Shown here: piece after piece, positions 36,483-46,813 of the stretch | Numbering within the stretch: the first letter of the stretch is position 1 | Layout: every line of letters begins with the position of its first letter | From: Mesostigma viride | Lineage: Eukaryota > Streptophyta > Mesostigmatophyceae > Mesostigmatales > Mesostigmataceae | Reading direction: 5' to 3' | Length of the DNA stretch: 64,000 nucleotides | NCBI GenBank assembly: GCA_009746045.1 | Contig: RPFO01000017.1 | Location: 1,477,452-1,541,451 of the forward strand | Made by a program: the position numbers and the translations under genes | Notes under the pieces: generated by a model | Database searches by the model: none | What the model saw: the letters and a program-made list of their open reading frames with translations, nothing else | Told to the model about the DNA's origin: nothing

Positions 36483-37779
36483 ACGCGCGCCGCACAAAGA
36501 AATTACGAATGTCGCACTTTCGCAGGGGTGCACCGCTCTTGGCGCTGGACGAGCACCCCCGCCCCGCCCCTGAGCAGCTCTTGGCGGCGGACGAGCACGC
36601 GGTGTCTGAATGCACCCCCGCGGCCCTGCGTTTTTTTTGAGTCGCCGCGACGTCATCCGCCATCGCGATGCCCCCCTCCTCCTCCTCCTCCTCCTCCTCG
36701 TCGTTAATGAACCCGTCGTCTGACTCCTCTATCTCGTCTTCCTCCTCCACCTCCTCCTCGTCCTCGTCCTCGTCCTCCGCCTCGTCATCCACGAACACGC
36801 ACCGCCCCGTCGTGCGAGGCGCCTTGCGCTTGGGGGCGCTCGTCGATGCCGCACCGCCCCTCTTCTTCCTCGTGTGGTTGCCGTGCTCGCGTTCCACGCG
36901 CTTCCTGCCTTCCATCCACTCCGCAAAGGACCGCGGCTTGAAGCTCTGCACATTTGCGCAGGGAGGCATGGGCTTTGCGAAGAGTGCGGCCGGCGCCGCC
37001 TTCTTGAACCCGTTATTGCACGCCCCGCGCGGCCACCACGGCGGGCACACGTCCGGATACTCCTTGTAGAACTCCTGCCTGGTGTAGTCGGGGTTCTTCT
37101 CCACTCTCCTGTTGTACATGCAGGACGCGCGCATCTGCTTGATGTCGTCGCGCACCAGATCGTAATAAGACGGGACTTTCGCGCGGCGGCTGACCTTCGC
37201 CCTCAACATGGAAACGATGTTGACCGCGCGGCGGGCGTCGGAGGGGTTTAGGGCGTTGAAGTAGCCCTCTACCCCCTTCCACATGTCCACTTGGAAGTTC
37301 TGTACCGAATCCTCACAGGCCAACCTGCAGCCCTCGGAGATGATGAATTCGGCCAAGTCCTCCGCGTCCAACTCGTTGTGATCATGCACGTCCATGCACA
37401 CCTCCAGCGTCTTACTCCACATCCTTTCCCAGGGGTCTGGGCGATCATGGGATTTCATAGGGGTCTCGAGGTACGTGAAAAATGTGAGCTTGTGTTCCTC
37501 GATCAGCTCAAAACACCCGCTCATGACCTGGAAAACTTCCGTGGACCGCTTGTGCTTCCATTTATCAGGGTGGATTTGTTTGGAGAGCCTTCGAAAATTC
37601 GCCTTTGCTGCACCCATATCCTTGCGGACGTGGATGATTTCGTGGCGGTTTTGGCGGTAAATTTTGATAGCATCGTCCGTGAGTGGGACACTGCCCAACA
37701 AAAGGCGCTGAAACAAATCCCTTTTCTCGCCGTTGGTCAACTTTTCAAACGCACGGAGCGTGCTCTCGAGGTTTCCCAT
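36460..37779 (-). CDS. J-domain protein with an acidic stretch and a PIP-like tail
   Basis: 439 residues. A J domain lies near residues 55-95, with HPDK at 70-73 (KQIHPDKWKHKRS). J proteins stimulate Hsp70. The middle is unrecognised. Residues about 330-385 are almost pure Glu/Asp (EDEDEDEEEVEEED). The C-terminus has KCDIRNFF, close to a PIP box with Lys for Gln. The basic AP-x-R-KA patches suggest nuclear location. A chaperone tied to replication is a plausible but unproven reading. Confidence 0.75.
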   Translation of the reverse strand: MGNLESTLRAFEKLTNGEKRDLFQRLLLGSVPLTDDAIKIYRQNRHEIIHVRKDMGAAKANFRRLSKQIHPDKWKHKRSTEVFQVMSGCFELIEEHKLTFFTYLETPMKSHDRPDPWERMWSKTLEVCMDVHDHNELDAEDLAEFIISEGCRLACEDSVQNFQVDMWKGVEGYFNALNPSDARRAVNIVSMLRAKVSRRAKVPSYYDLVRDDIKQMRASCMYNRRVEKNPDYTRQEFYKEYPDVCPPWWPRGACNNGFKKAAPAALFAKPMPPCANVQSFKPRSFAEWMEGRKRVEREHGNHTRKKRGGAASTSAPKRKAPRTTGRCVFVDDEAEDEDEDEEEVEEEDEIEESDDGFINDEEEEEEEEGGIAMADDVAATQKKRRAAGVHSDTACSSAAKSCSGAGRGCSSSAKSGAPLRKCDIRNFFVRRASTASPRT

Positions 37780-37907
37780 GGCTGAGTGCCACTCCCAGCG
37801 CCCAGCGCCCCAAAATCGCCTTGTCCACGCCTGTCAATCATTCATCCAGAGGCACACACATGCATCTCAGTGGCCCAGTCACAGATGATGATGTGGCTAC
37901 CCTGCAT

Positions 37908-38108
37908 CAGAGATCTCGCCTTGTCACTGATCTGGACAGATCTGGATATTTTGGACAGAGATCTCGCTGTCTTGTCACTGATCTGGACGGAGATCTAACT
38001 TTATCCGCGTCAGACGGTTACTGATCTCGTCAGACGCTTAGCACGAGATCTCGAGATCCCGAGATTCCGCCTAGCACGGGATCTCGTGACTGTGCACTGC
38101 CCCGTCAC
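37908..38108. repeat. AGATCT-rich intergenic cluster
   Basis: Five AGATCT palindromes and several GATCTGGA or GATCTCG variants lie within about 160 bases, between the divergent J-domain gene and the gene at 38223. The gap 37780-38222 holds no gene. Confidence 0.85.
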
Positions 38109-38222
38109 ATATTGGGTCTTTTAACGGATCTGTCATTTGAATTCAGTTTTCTCCCGCCTCAGAACGCACCATGCGCATTTCGGAGCGCTCGCTCGCTCAC
38201 ACATGCACTTTCTCACGTGTCC

Positions 38223-39539
38223 ATGATAGAGGACGAGGATGTCGGACATCTGGAGAGAGGTCGCAGTCGAGATAACGTGTCGGCCATGGCTGCCAGGGCC
38301 GCACTGGAACACGAGAGGTATGCCGCATCGTACAATAAAGGGGCTGTGAGACTCCCTGATCCCACCGATGTGGAAGTGGACGTGGACAAGTGGTTCGAGC
38401 AACCGTTGGGGCCCATCAGACCTTACATCCGGACAAAAAGGATAGACGCCCAGTCCAAGTCTGTGGTGTTCCGAACCAGGGATATCGGCGTTTACGTAAC
38501 GGAATCTACCTGCTTCAAGGGTATCCAATACGCGGAAATCGAGGACACCGGGATAAAGGGCGCGGTCGTTCACGACCTGCCGCGAACCTGTGGAGGAGTG
38601 CACGTGACGCTCGAACTCGTCAAGCCGTTTGTCCTTGCAATCCCGTGCCATCCAGACAGCGTAGAGAAGCGCGTGGCCATGTGCAATCACCTCCTCAAGC
38701 TCCTGGGAACGGACGCGTTCGTCCACAAGTCCGAGGTCAAGGTGTCGAAAAATCACAACGTGCGACACTTTGCGAAGGGCGCCGACCTGTTGAAGAGGGA
38801 GGCGGAAAGGAGGAAAGTGCAGCTGTACTTCACCCTCGCGTGGTGCGAAGACGTACTGTCCAATTACTCCCGCGCACTGAAGCGATTCGATGACGCGGAT
38901 GGAACGGCGAAGCGAGAGTTCTACGACCTGGCCAAGAAGATGGACAGGGCGGAAGTGTTGTACCCCGAGTCCAAGAGGCTGATGGAGAAACTGTCGCAGA
39001 CCCCGCTGCCATTGAAGTCCACCCCTGCGTGGGTGCACGATGCGGACAGAGTCAAGGCGTCGGAGCTACCGGAGATGGACAAACACACTCAGAACCAGAT
39101 TTTGCGCACGGACCTGGCGTTCAGAGACGAGAAGTGTGCGAGGCTCGAGAAGGAGATCGATAAGTTGCGCACGAGCATGGAGGAGATTCGACTCTTGCGC
39201 AAAAGTGACGCACCCTGCGCACCCTCCGCGGCCAAGCCAATGCCCCCCCCACCGCTCGTGCAAGCGCCGCCGCCGTCTGTGGCAGATTACACGCGTCTCG
39301 CCCCCTTGGATGGCATGGACCCGTTTCAGCAAGCGGTCCGGTGCCTCGTAGATGGCATGAGGCACCAGCTTCCTCAGGGTGTGTACATGCTCGTGCATGC
39401 CATCAGGGACATGGTGGAGGGGGAGACGGTCCCCGTGTACCGCGACCGCGTGATGCACACCCTGCACTCCATGAGCCTGTCATCCCCCCCCGTAGCCCGC
39501 GCTTTACAGATGCTGTACAGCAGCTCCTGGTCCGCGTGA
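38223..39539 (+). CDS. Hypothetical protein
   Basis: 438 residues from ATG 38223; the upstream extension to 38112 is repeat DNA. The N-terminal 220 residues look globular (RTRDIGVYVTESTCFKG, then a helix with VAMCNHLLKLLG). A coiled coil follows (KCARLEKEIDKLRTSMEEI), then a Pro-rich linker (PMPPPPLVQAPPPS) and a helical C-terminus. AATAAA lies at 39558-39563. No family is recognised. Confidence 0.65.
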   Translation: MIEDEDVGHLERGRSRDNVSAMAARAALEHERYAASYNKGAVRLPDPTDVEVDVDKWFEQPLGPIRPYIRTKRIDAQSKSVVFRTRDIGVYVTESTCFKGIQYAEIEDTGIKGAVVHDLPRTCGGVHVTLELVKPFVLAIPCHPDSVEKRVAMCNHLLKLLGTDAFVHKSEVKVSKNHNVRHFAKGADLLKREAERRKVQLYFTLAWCEDVLSNYSRALKRFDDADGTAKREFYDLAKKMDRAEVLYPESKRLMEKLSQTPLPLKSTPAWVHDADRVKASELPEMDKHTQNQILRTDLAFRDEKCARLEKEIDKLRTSMEEIRLLRKSDAPCAPSAAKPMPPPPLVQAPPPSVADYTRLAPLDGMDPFQQAVRCLVDGMRHQLPQGVYMLVHAIRDMVEGETVPVYRDRVMHTLHSMSLSSPPVARALQMLYSSSWSA

Positions 39540-39662
39540 GTGGCAATGTAATTGATCAATAAAGAAATCACATTACCGGTATCTCCGCTGCCGATTGCGT
39601 GTAGGAATACGGAACCTGATCTCCGTATATCGCGTAGGGGAATGCCGGCATAGTCGGGAACA

Positions 39663-42267
39663 TCACCTTGTGCTGTAAATGATTCTGCCGCCCGTGCATC
39701 GTAGGCCTGCTTTTATCCTCATCTTTGGTTTGTGTGCGATCCCGATGTGGAAATTGTTCCCAACCGTATTCTTCCCCCCCTTCTTCTGTTTGTCCTTGTA
39801 ATAAACGCCGATCAGTCTATTTTTACTGTCTGTTATAACTTGCAATATTTTAATTTCCCCGAGGCCGAATAAAAAGTTATCAACTGCCGTTTGGGCATTT
39901 GTTTTATCTTTCACCTCATACCCCTCTGGCAGTTTAAGATCCCCGTCTGCCAATCCATGCGCCAACAAACTATCTGCCATATTGCCTTTGAATGTTTTTG
40001 TATCTTTGTAAAGTTTAGAGACACGAGTCCTAACGTTCACAAGACTGCTGCCCTTTAGACTAGCTGGAACCCGGGGCTTGGTATTTTGTGGGTTTTCTTT
40101 TGCACTTTCAGGCACTTTTTTTCGCTGGTGCCTTTATGGGCCTTACTGGTGACGCCGGTGCTGCTGGTTGTGAGACTGGTGACGCCGGTGCTGCTGGTTG
40201 TGAGACTGGTGACGCCGGTGATGCTGGTTGTGCGACTGGCGATCCCGAGGGTGTCATTAGTAGTTGTAGTTGTGTGTTCGCCGCGGTATCCATGAGTAGA
40301 CTCAACCCCTCTTTCTGCTCACCCTCTGGCAACTGGGAAACCGCTGCCTGAGCGGTATCCATTAGTCCAGACCATTCTAGCCCGACTTTGTCAATTTTTT
40401 TGTCGAGAGCCGCCACGCTTTTACGCGCATGATCAAGCAGTAATTCATGAAGCAGTCGTCTATTTTCGTATTGTACTTCATACCTCGATTTTACTTTGGC
40501 AAGCAGTTTCCCCGCCTGATCGGAATCAATAGTTGCCATAATTTCGTTGAATTTCGACAAGATATCCTCGTGATCTTTTTTGAACTTGTCACTCCCCCAA
40601 TCTGGACGTCTAAGCAAATTCTGCATTTCGCGCTCTATCTTGTGCACCTCTTCCATCTTCGGATCACGTTCAGGGTCTTCTTCAGTCGATTGATCCCAAA
40701 TGTTGGGGTCAGACGCGCCACTGCCTTGTGCCGCTATTTGCTGTGTTTGCTGTGGTTGCTGTGGTGGTTGCTGTGGTTGCTGTGGTTGCTGTGGTGGTTG
40801 CTGTGGTTGCGGTGGTTGTGCCGCTCGTGCTGCTGCTTGTGCTGCTGCTGCTGCTTGTGCTGCTGCTGCTGCTTGTGCTGCTGCTGCTGCTGTTGGTTCT
40901 GGTGCTTTGATATCGTTATTTCCGGGATTTGCGGTACCACGTCCCCTTGACCCGAATTTAGCAATTGCGTCTACCATCTGTGACCATTTGCCTGCTGGGG
41001 CGCCCCCCTCTGCATTAGGTGCTTTTGCAAACGATGTGGGGTCTTCTTTCTTTTTGCCAACCCTCCTGGACCAAACCGTGTCGGACCATCATTGTGGCGC
41101 TGCTACATCTGCTGCTGCTTTTGCTGTCTTCTTTCTTTTTGCCAACCCTCCTGGACCAAACCTGCGGACCTGGATTGTGGCGCTGCTACATTTGCTCTGC
41201 TGCTGCTTGTGCTGCTGCTGTTGCTGTTGGTTCTGGTGCTTTGATATCGTTATTTCCGGGATTTGCGGGACCACGCCCCCTTGACCCGAATTTAGCAATT
41301 GCGTCTACCATCTGTGACCATTTGCCTGCTGGGGCGCCCCCCTCTGCATTAGGTGCTTTTGCAGACGATGTGGGGTCTTCTTTCTTTTTGCCAACCCTCC
41401 TGGACCAAACCGTGTCGGACCAGTCGGATTGTGGCGCTGCTACATTTTCTGCTGCTGCTTTTGCTGCTTCTGCATTTGCTGCTGCTGCTTTTGCTGCTGC
41501 TGCTTTTTCTGCTGCTGCTTTTGCTGCTGCTGCATTTGCTGCTGCTGCTTTTGCTGCTGCTGCGGCGGCGGCATTTCTGACATTCGTTTCATGTTCATCT
41601 GCAAGCGTGTCTATTGTAGATTGTAGTTCTAAATTAATCAGTGTTGGCTTTTCGGGCTTGGGGGTATGCGCTTTCTGAAGCAACACATGCAGAGATCGTA
41701 ATATGTCATCAGGATCTGCAAACCCCTCCATAACCGCCTTTTTAGTTTCCTCCGCGTGCTGATCTGTAATCTCTGTTTGTGTGGCTGTCTGTGTCGCGGT
41801 CGGTGGTGCTGTTTGTGTGGCTGTCTGTGTCGCGGTCGGTGGTGCTGTTTGTGTCCCGCTTTGTGTTGTATTTGGTAATGCGGGCTCTGGTGCGGGTTTG
41901 ACCGGCTTCGGCTTTATGGGAGCTGGAGAAGTGAAAGACCCCCCGCCGCCGTCTTGGCGATAGGAAGAGGTGTCCATGGACGAATATGATGAGTATTCCC
42001 CACCCCCCACATCTGGCAATCGCGCGGGGGGCCGGGGTGCCACCCGCCATCGTAGTCAATGATGGCAGGACGCCACCCTCCAGTGGCAGGAGGGGGCGGG
42101 TCCGATGACCCCACTAACCGAGCTTTTAGCAATCGAAAGAGCATGAGCAGAGAGTTCAACATGCGCGCCTTCTCCACTCTTTCCGCCTCCGTGCCTTCCG
42201 GCTTATCCATCGCTTGCTTTAACAGGCCGACTATAACGTTGATGGCCCGAGATGTCGCATCTGTCAT
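39663..42267 (-). CDS. Low-complexity Ala/Pro/Gln-rich protein with internal duplication, several frame changes
   Basis: The start at ATG 42267 gives MTDATSRAINVIVGLL. The protein continues through several frames to 39663. It contains Thr-Ala repeats, long Ala-Lys runs, a duplicated segment of about 60 residues (WSRRVGKKKEDPTS and PAGKWSQMVDAIAKFGS) at about 41290-41430 and 40940-41090, Pro/Gln runs, and a charged helical C-terminus. Frame changes lie near 42040, near 41160 and at a T run near 40110. It may be a virion or scaffold protein. Assembly of repeats here is unsafe, so the protein order is tentative. Confidence 0.6.
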
Positions 42268-42305
42268 CGCCGCTGTCGTACATGATAGACACACATATTT
42301 TGTTA

Positions 42306-43216
42306 TCAACCCAATAAACAGGCAGCGACAATCGCGACGACCTTGGGAGACACGCTGTTGCCCACCGCCTTAAGGATCTTGTTGATGCTGACCTCGCGCA
42401 TGAGCGCGCCTAGGCGCGTGGTAGGGATCCCTTGCAGCTTGAAAGCCTCGCTCTCGGTGAGCGTCCTGATACCGACGGGGTCTCGGATGTAGAGGCGCGC
42501 GTTCTTGTTCGCGCCCTGGGCGGCGCGCTGAGTGAACGCCACGTCCGAATCCTTCGCCTCGAAACTGTAATTGGCCTGATAAAAGCGACCGGGTTCCGCG
42601 TGAGCGAGCACGCCATACAACCTGGAGCCAGGGTCCAAGTAATACTCCGGTGGCGCCGTCTTGTTGAAGTCGAACGAGTCCGTGCGCGACGACAGGGGGG
42701 CGGGAACCTGTACAGCGGGTTCTTGCTCGCCACAATGAACACCCGGCGCCTCTTCTGCCGCAGACCGGCGTGGGTGTGGGCACCTATGATCTCGTAATCC
42801 ACGTTGAATCCGTGTCCGCGGAGTTCACGCAAGATCCTCTTGAACACGGGGAAGTTGATGATCGCTGGCACGTTTTCCAAGATTACGTGTGTCGGGTCAG
42901 CGATGCGGATGAAACGAAATATGTCGCGTATGCCCTTGGTACGGACATCTTTCATACCCCGCTTGAGTCCAGCGTTGCTGAAGCTCTGACAAGGAAAACC
43001 GGCCGTGATGATGTCAGCTTTCGGTATAAGATGGTCGGGCACGTTCTCGATCTTGTCGCAGATGGGCGACTCCCCGTTGAGAATTTCAAACACGTCACAA
43101 GCGGACGGGTTCATCTCGACGGCCATCACCGTTTGGACGTTGCGGACTTTCCTCAAGCCCATCGAGAACCCGCCCAGCCCGGCGAACAGGTCTATGTGTC
43201 TCCAAGTCCCCACCAT
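42306..43216 (-). CDS. C5 cytosine DNA methyltransferase, split by one frame change
   Basis: The start at 43216 gives HIDLFAGLGGFSMGLR (motif I). Then come AGFPCQSFSNAG (motif IV with the catalytic Cys), VILENVPAI (motif VI) and GLRQKRRRVFIVAS (motif VIII). The frame changes in a run of six G at 42695-42700. The second frame ends with RTLTESEAFKLQGIP (motif IX) and VGNSVSP (motif X). All motifs are present. A restriction-like partner is not visible. It may methylate viral DNA or take part in epigenetic control. Confidence 0.88.
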
Positions 43217-43247
43217 CGCACGTGTATAATACCAACACGAGAACAAA

Positions 43248-43877
43248 ATGATTTTCACAACGGACGACCTCCCCGAATACGTGTGGGGAATAAAGAGTCG
43301 AAACGACATGCCGTCCCTGTCCGCCATCATGTCGCTCGCCACGGACGACTCGCCCACAGAGGAGGAGTGCTCCATCACGCTAGAGGACTACTGCGATCAA
43401 CACGATTCGCTCATCCGGCGCGTGCGCTCCTCAGAATGGTTCAAGACCTACATGCAGAGTCTGGGCGTGCAATTTCCACCACGGAGCGAGGCAGACTCGT
43501 CCCAACAGGAAACACGCATCATGGAGAAGTTGGCGGCTCATATGGAAGGGGCGCTGGTGGACGGCGTGGTGGAAGCCCGTTCGCCCTACACGGGCTCGCT
43601 GGTCGTGGCGAGACAATCCAATTTCCTATACGCACTCGGACTACTGGATTGCAAGCGAGATAAGGCCAAGGCTGTGTTCGTGCACAATGGCGGACACGCT
43701 ATCAGGGAAGATGAAATTTCCAATATGGTCTGTCTTGCCGCCCCTCGCGGGGTTCACGTGTATGATGTGAACGCGGAATACTTTAAGGACGACCCCATGG
43801 GGACGCTCATGATGCCTACGGTCTACGTGCACGTGATTCAATTCATCAAGCAAATAAAGGCTTCCATTAAAAGTTAA
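43248..43877 (+). CDS. Hypothetical protein
   Basis: 209 residues with an acidic N-terminus and a mixed C-terminal domain (FVHNGGHAIREDEI). A GTATAATACCAA box lies at 43224-43235, identical over 12 bases to that at 14267. AATAAA lies at 43886-43891. No family is recognised. Confidence 0.65.
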   Translation: MIFTTDDLPEYVWGIKSRNDMPSLSAIMSLATDDSPTEEECSITLEDYCDQHDSLIRRVRSSEWFKTYMQSLGVQFPPRSEADSSQQETRIMEKLAAHMEGALVDGVVEARSPYTGSLVVARQSNFLYALGLLDCKRDKAKAVFVHNGGHAIREDEISNMVCLAAPRGVHVYDVNAEYFKDDPMGTLMMPTVYVHVIQFIKQIKASIKS

Positions 43878-43956
43878 ATACTCTCAATAAACAGAGTTCG
43901 ATACATCAAGTCGTTAACAACCATAAAACTAACTTTAAAAGTGCCAACCACGCCTT

Positions 43957-45042
43957 TCAGGCAGTCGCGGCAAAACCTTTCAGTCCCAAGTCGTCCCAGT
44001 TAACATCGCTCGTGTCCAAGGGAGACATATTGTTAAACCAGTCATCTAGGCCGCCTTCCGTGGACGTGTGGGGAGGAAGAACAGAGTCGCCCGCGTTGGA
44101 TACAGGGGCGTTGAATGCGGGGGTGGTGTCCAAAGAAGGTATCGGAAAGTCGTAATGCACGGTCGATGATGTAGCAGTCTCCGCGGAAGAAGCAGACGGT
44201 GCGATGGGGGCTTGGAACAGAGGAGGAGTGTCCGTAACAGGTTCGTCGACGCGCGTCCTCTTGGCACTCCTCAAGTCGGGTCCAGTACTCATCCCTGGTC
44301 CGCTCTCCTCCTCGCTCGGTGAATGCTTCTTGAGGTAGTCGGCGCAGATCTCGTTGATCTGCTTGAAGGCGGTCTCCCTGCGCAAAATCAAATCCCCTAG
44401 CATTGCCCCGACGCTCGCATCCACGCTCTTCTGATAAACTTCATAGGAGATCTCCGTGCTCTGTCTCGCCAAAAAGGCAACAATCTGCGTGCCAGGCCTG
44501 GCGTCTTTCAGGAACGTATAAAGACTGTTGACCCGCTCCAGAGCCAATGTGGACTCCTGGGTGCACTTGTCAGAGGAAGTCTTTACAAAGTCTTTGCACT
44601 CGTTGAAAAGGGTGTCAATATCAGCCCTGAGTTTCTTGATCACTTTACCGATGCTGAGAGCCAGCCCTGTAGCAATTTTGGTCTCCTGTGGACACTCTGC
44701 CGGCGGGGGAACACCGGTGATGGCCAGAATGGGACACGCCCACTTGATGGCGTGAACAGCGAATTCAATGTCGATGCTCCCATCGGCGTTGATGGGGTAA
44801 ACCCCCTTCACTTGTTTGAAGGCGTTGGCCAGCCTCTTCCCCTCGGTGCTGTTGGAGAACTTGGTGTGGTTGATGGTGCTGTCGTTTGCAAACACCCTGA
44901 GCAGGGTCTGCAGACAAACCTTATTGCCCCCCAACACCTGGATGTTGCCAGGCTTTTGGGCGTTGGAAATCCAGGCTTTCGGACGCCAGATATGGACCCC
45001 ACCAGCCACCCCCACGTGCTCCATGAAGTCTGAAGTCTCCAT
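43957..45042 (-). CDS. Hypothetical protein with an acidic, activation-domain-like tail
   Basis: 361 residues from ATG 45042 (an in-frame upstream ATG at 45177 is less likely). The N-terminal 100 residues form a KilA-N or Bro-like region (VHIWRPKAWISNAQKPG). The middle is helical. Residues 255-300 have KRTRVDEP, a likely nuclear signal. The C-terminus is acidic with hydrophobics (DDWFNNMSPLDTSDVNWDDL), resembling a transcriptional activation domain. Function is inference. Confidence 0.5.
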   Translation of the reverse strand: METSDFMEHVGVAGGVHIWRPKAWISNAQKPGNIQVLGGNKVCLQTLLRVFANDSTINHTKFSNSTEGKRLANAFKQVKGVYPINADGSIDIEFAVHAIKWACPILAITGVPPPAECPQETKIATGLALSIGKVIKKLRADIDTLFNECKDFVKTSSDKCTQESTLALERVNSLYTFLKDARPGTQIVAFLARQSTEISYEVYQKSVDASVGAMLGDLILRRETAFKQINEICADYLKKHSPSEEESGPGMSTGPDLRSAKRTRVDEPVTDTPPLFQAPIAPSASSAETATSSTVHYDFPIPSLDTTPAFNAPVSNAGDSVLPPHTSTEGGLDDWFNNMSPLDTSDVNWDDLGLKGFAATA

Positions 45043-45333
45043 AGCCTGTCTGCAGAGCTTTTGGGTGGTTTGTGAAGTGAGAGAGTGTTTTTCGCGTGGT
45101 AGGACCCCTTTTATGCAACTTTCTGGCGGAACAGAACTTGTGAAGGGGTGTATTTGTTTACCCCCGACCGGGACCAATTTCAGGGGGGTGCACAGTCAGC
45201 AATATTTCCTAAATCTCTAAGATCTTTGGTGGGTGGCTTATAAACTCCCATAGGGCGAAGAGACGCTTTTTACGCGTCAGAAAACGACAAAACGGACAGA
45301 CAGGAAGCTTCTCTTTTTATCCTGGATGATCAG

Positions 45334-45620
45334 GACCGTGCAAAAATGTCGTGATCCTTGGAAGATCTGATACTGCCATGGTCTGACAAGACACTTTCAA
45401 ACATATAGTCAGATTCTGACAAGATTCTGTGACTGTTCATAGATCTCTGTCAGATTTGTAACTGCCAGGTGGTCTGAACCGTGCGATTTCAAAGATCTCG
45501 TCAGATTCTGACCAGATTTGGTGACTGTCAGAGATATCTGTCAGATTTGTAACTGCCAGGTGGTCTGACAATGCAGGATATGGTAAGATTCTGTTCAGAT
45601 TCTGTCCTGGATTTTGTGCA
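45334..45620. repeat. Degenerate AGATCT/AGATTCTG repeats in an intergenic gap
   Basis: Short near-repeats of GTCAGATTTGTAACTGCCAG and CAGATTCTGAC recur within about 250 bases between two divergent genes. The gap 45043-45717 has no gene. The forms are AT-shifted relatives of the AGATCT family. Confidence 0.75.
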
Positions 45621-45717
45621 GATATGGCCCAATTTTGTGCTGAGTCAGCCCATTTTTCAAATTTGAACACTGCCCCCCCTGCGCGTCGGGCGTGTAAAAT
45701 AAAAAAATAGTGGTATT

Positions 45718-46287
45718 ATGACACACACTGAGTGCCAAAATAATGCTCACCGTCGCCGCCCTACCCCCCGCCTGGCCATCTGTGCATTAAACGAACCGCC
45801 GCCAAGAGGAATGTGGGACCGTACCGTTTTCATAGTGGGAAAACAGCAACCTTACCCGAGACTGTTTGGGATCCACACGCTTGAGAGGGACAGGAAATTG
45901 AGCGGGCTTATTCGCCCCATGACTCACATAATTGCGTTTGAAGAGCTCGACACCGCCGCAACAATGTCCCAGGTGCTGTGGGAGGATGACAAGAATGACA
46001 GGATGTCCGAATACAGTTTGGATGACGACAAGGTGGAGGATTGCATATTTCACAGGTTATCAGACCCTGACGTGACAGAGGACGAAGAGGCGATTCATCA
46101 AATGAGCATCCAGGCGTTCACGTTTAACGACGCCCAGTCCTTCTGCATGTTTCATGGCTTCGTGCTGGATATGGTATCCAGGACCGATGAAAGCAATGAC
46201 CTTGTATTTTCAATTACCAGGCATTACCCTCGCGGGGATGCCAATTCCTACGTCACAATGTTGGAGAGTTACATGAATGCTGGATAA
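45718..46287 (+). CDS. Hypothetical acidic protein
   Basis: 189 residues; a downstream ATG at 45811 is also possible. The middle is acidic (LWEDDKNDRMSEYSLDDDK). It is followed by AATAAA at 46311-46316. Function unknown. Confidence 0.55.
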   Translation: MTHTECQNNAHRRRPTPRLAICALNEPPPRGMWDRTVFIVGKQQPYPRLFGIHTLERDRKLSGLIRPMTHIIAFEELDTAATMSQVLWEDDKNDRMSEYSLDDDKVEDCIFHRLSDPDVTEDEEAIHQMSIQAFTFNDAQSFCMFHGFVLDMVSRTDESNDLVFSITRHYPRGDANSYVTMLESYMNAG

Positions 46288-46316
46288 GTTTGTCATTTTA
46301 TTATTAGATGAATAAA

Positions 46317-46681
46317 TCACTCGGCAACCGCAACGGGTGCCTGATCGGACATATCCTCGGCAACAATGCCGCCGCCCTTCTTTGAATTGTTGTTTCCGAG
46401 CACGTATTTCAGCGCAAAGTCTCCCGCCGTCATGTCATTAAAAAGCAGGTGCTGGGTTTGGATGGCGGTCCCCTTCCTCCTGATCTGATTGAGACACTTC
46501 CTCACGTCCCCCACGCTCATGTCGGGCACGGACGAACTCATGACGTGGGGGCGGCTGGACTCGGTCACTTTGCTTGCGTCAGACTCCGCGGACACGGGGC
46601 CCGTCACCCCCTTCCGCTTCTTGTTTTTCTTCTCCACAACGGGCGCCGCGTTTTCCTGGACAGCTGGCTGGGAGTTTCCAT
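46317..46681 (-). CDS. Small basic protein, one frame change
   Basis: About 120 residues. The long frame begins at a GTG at 46637. An ATG at 46681 in another frame (METPSQLS) would join it through one base change near 46650. The protein has a KKNKKRKG patch and a helical C-terminus with CLNQIRRKG, like small DNA-binding proteins. Support is moderate. Confidence 0.45.
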
Positions 46682-46813
46682 GTTGTGTGTGTGACCGTGT
46701 ATGAACTAAGCCTGGATAATTTATCCCGTGTTATAAGCGCACACCCTCACCCCCCGTTGGGGAACGCATCCAGCTTTTTTTTTGTCTGTGTATCGTAGGA
46801 CGCGCCGGACGCG

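Noticed and set aside
41019-41678. Ala- and Cys-rich open frames on the plus strand
   Set aside because: They are the antisense of Ala/Lys repeats in the low-complexity gene; GCT/TGC repeats read open in all frames.
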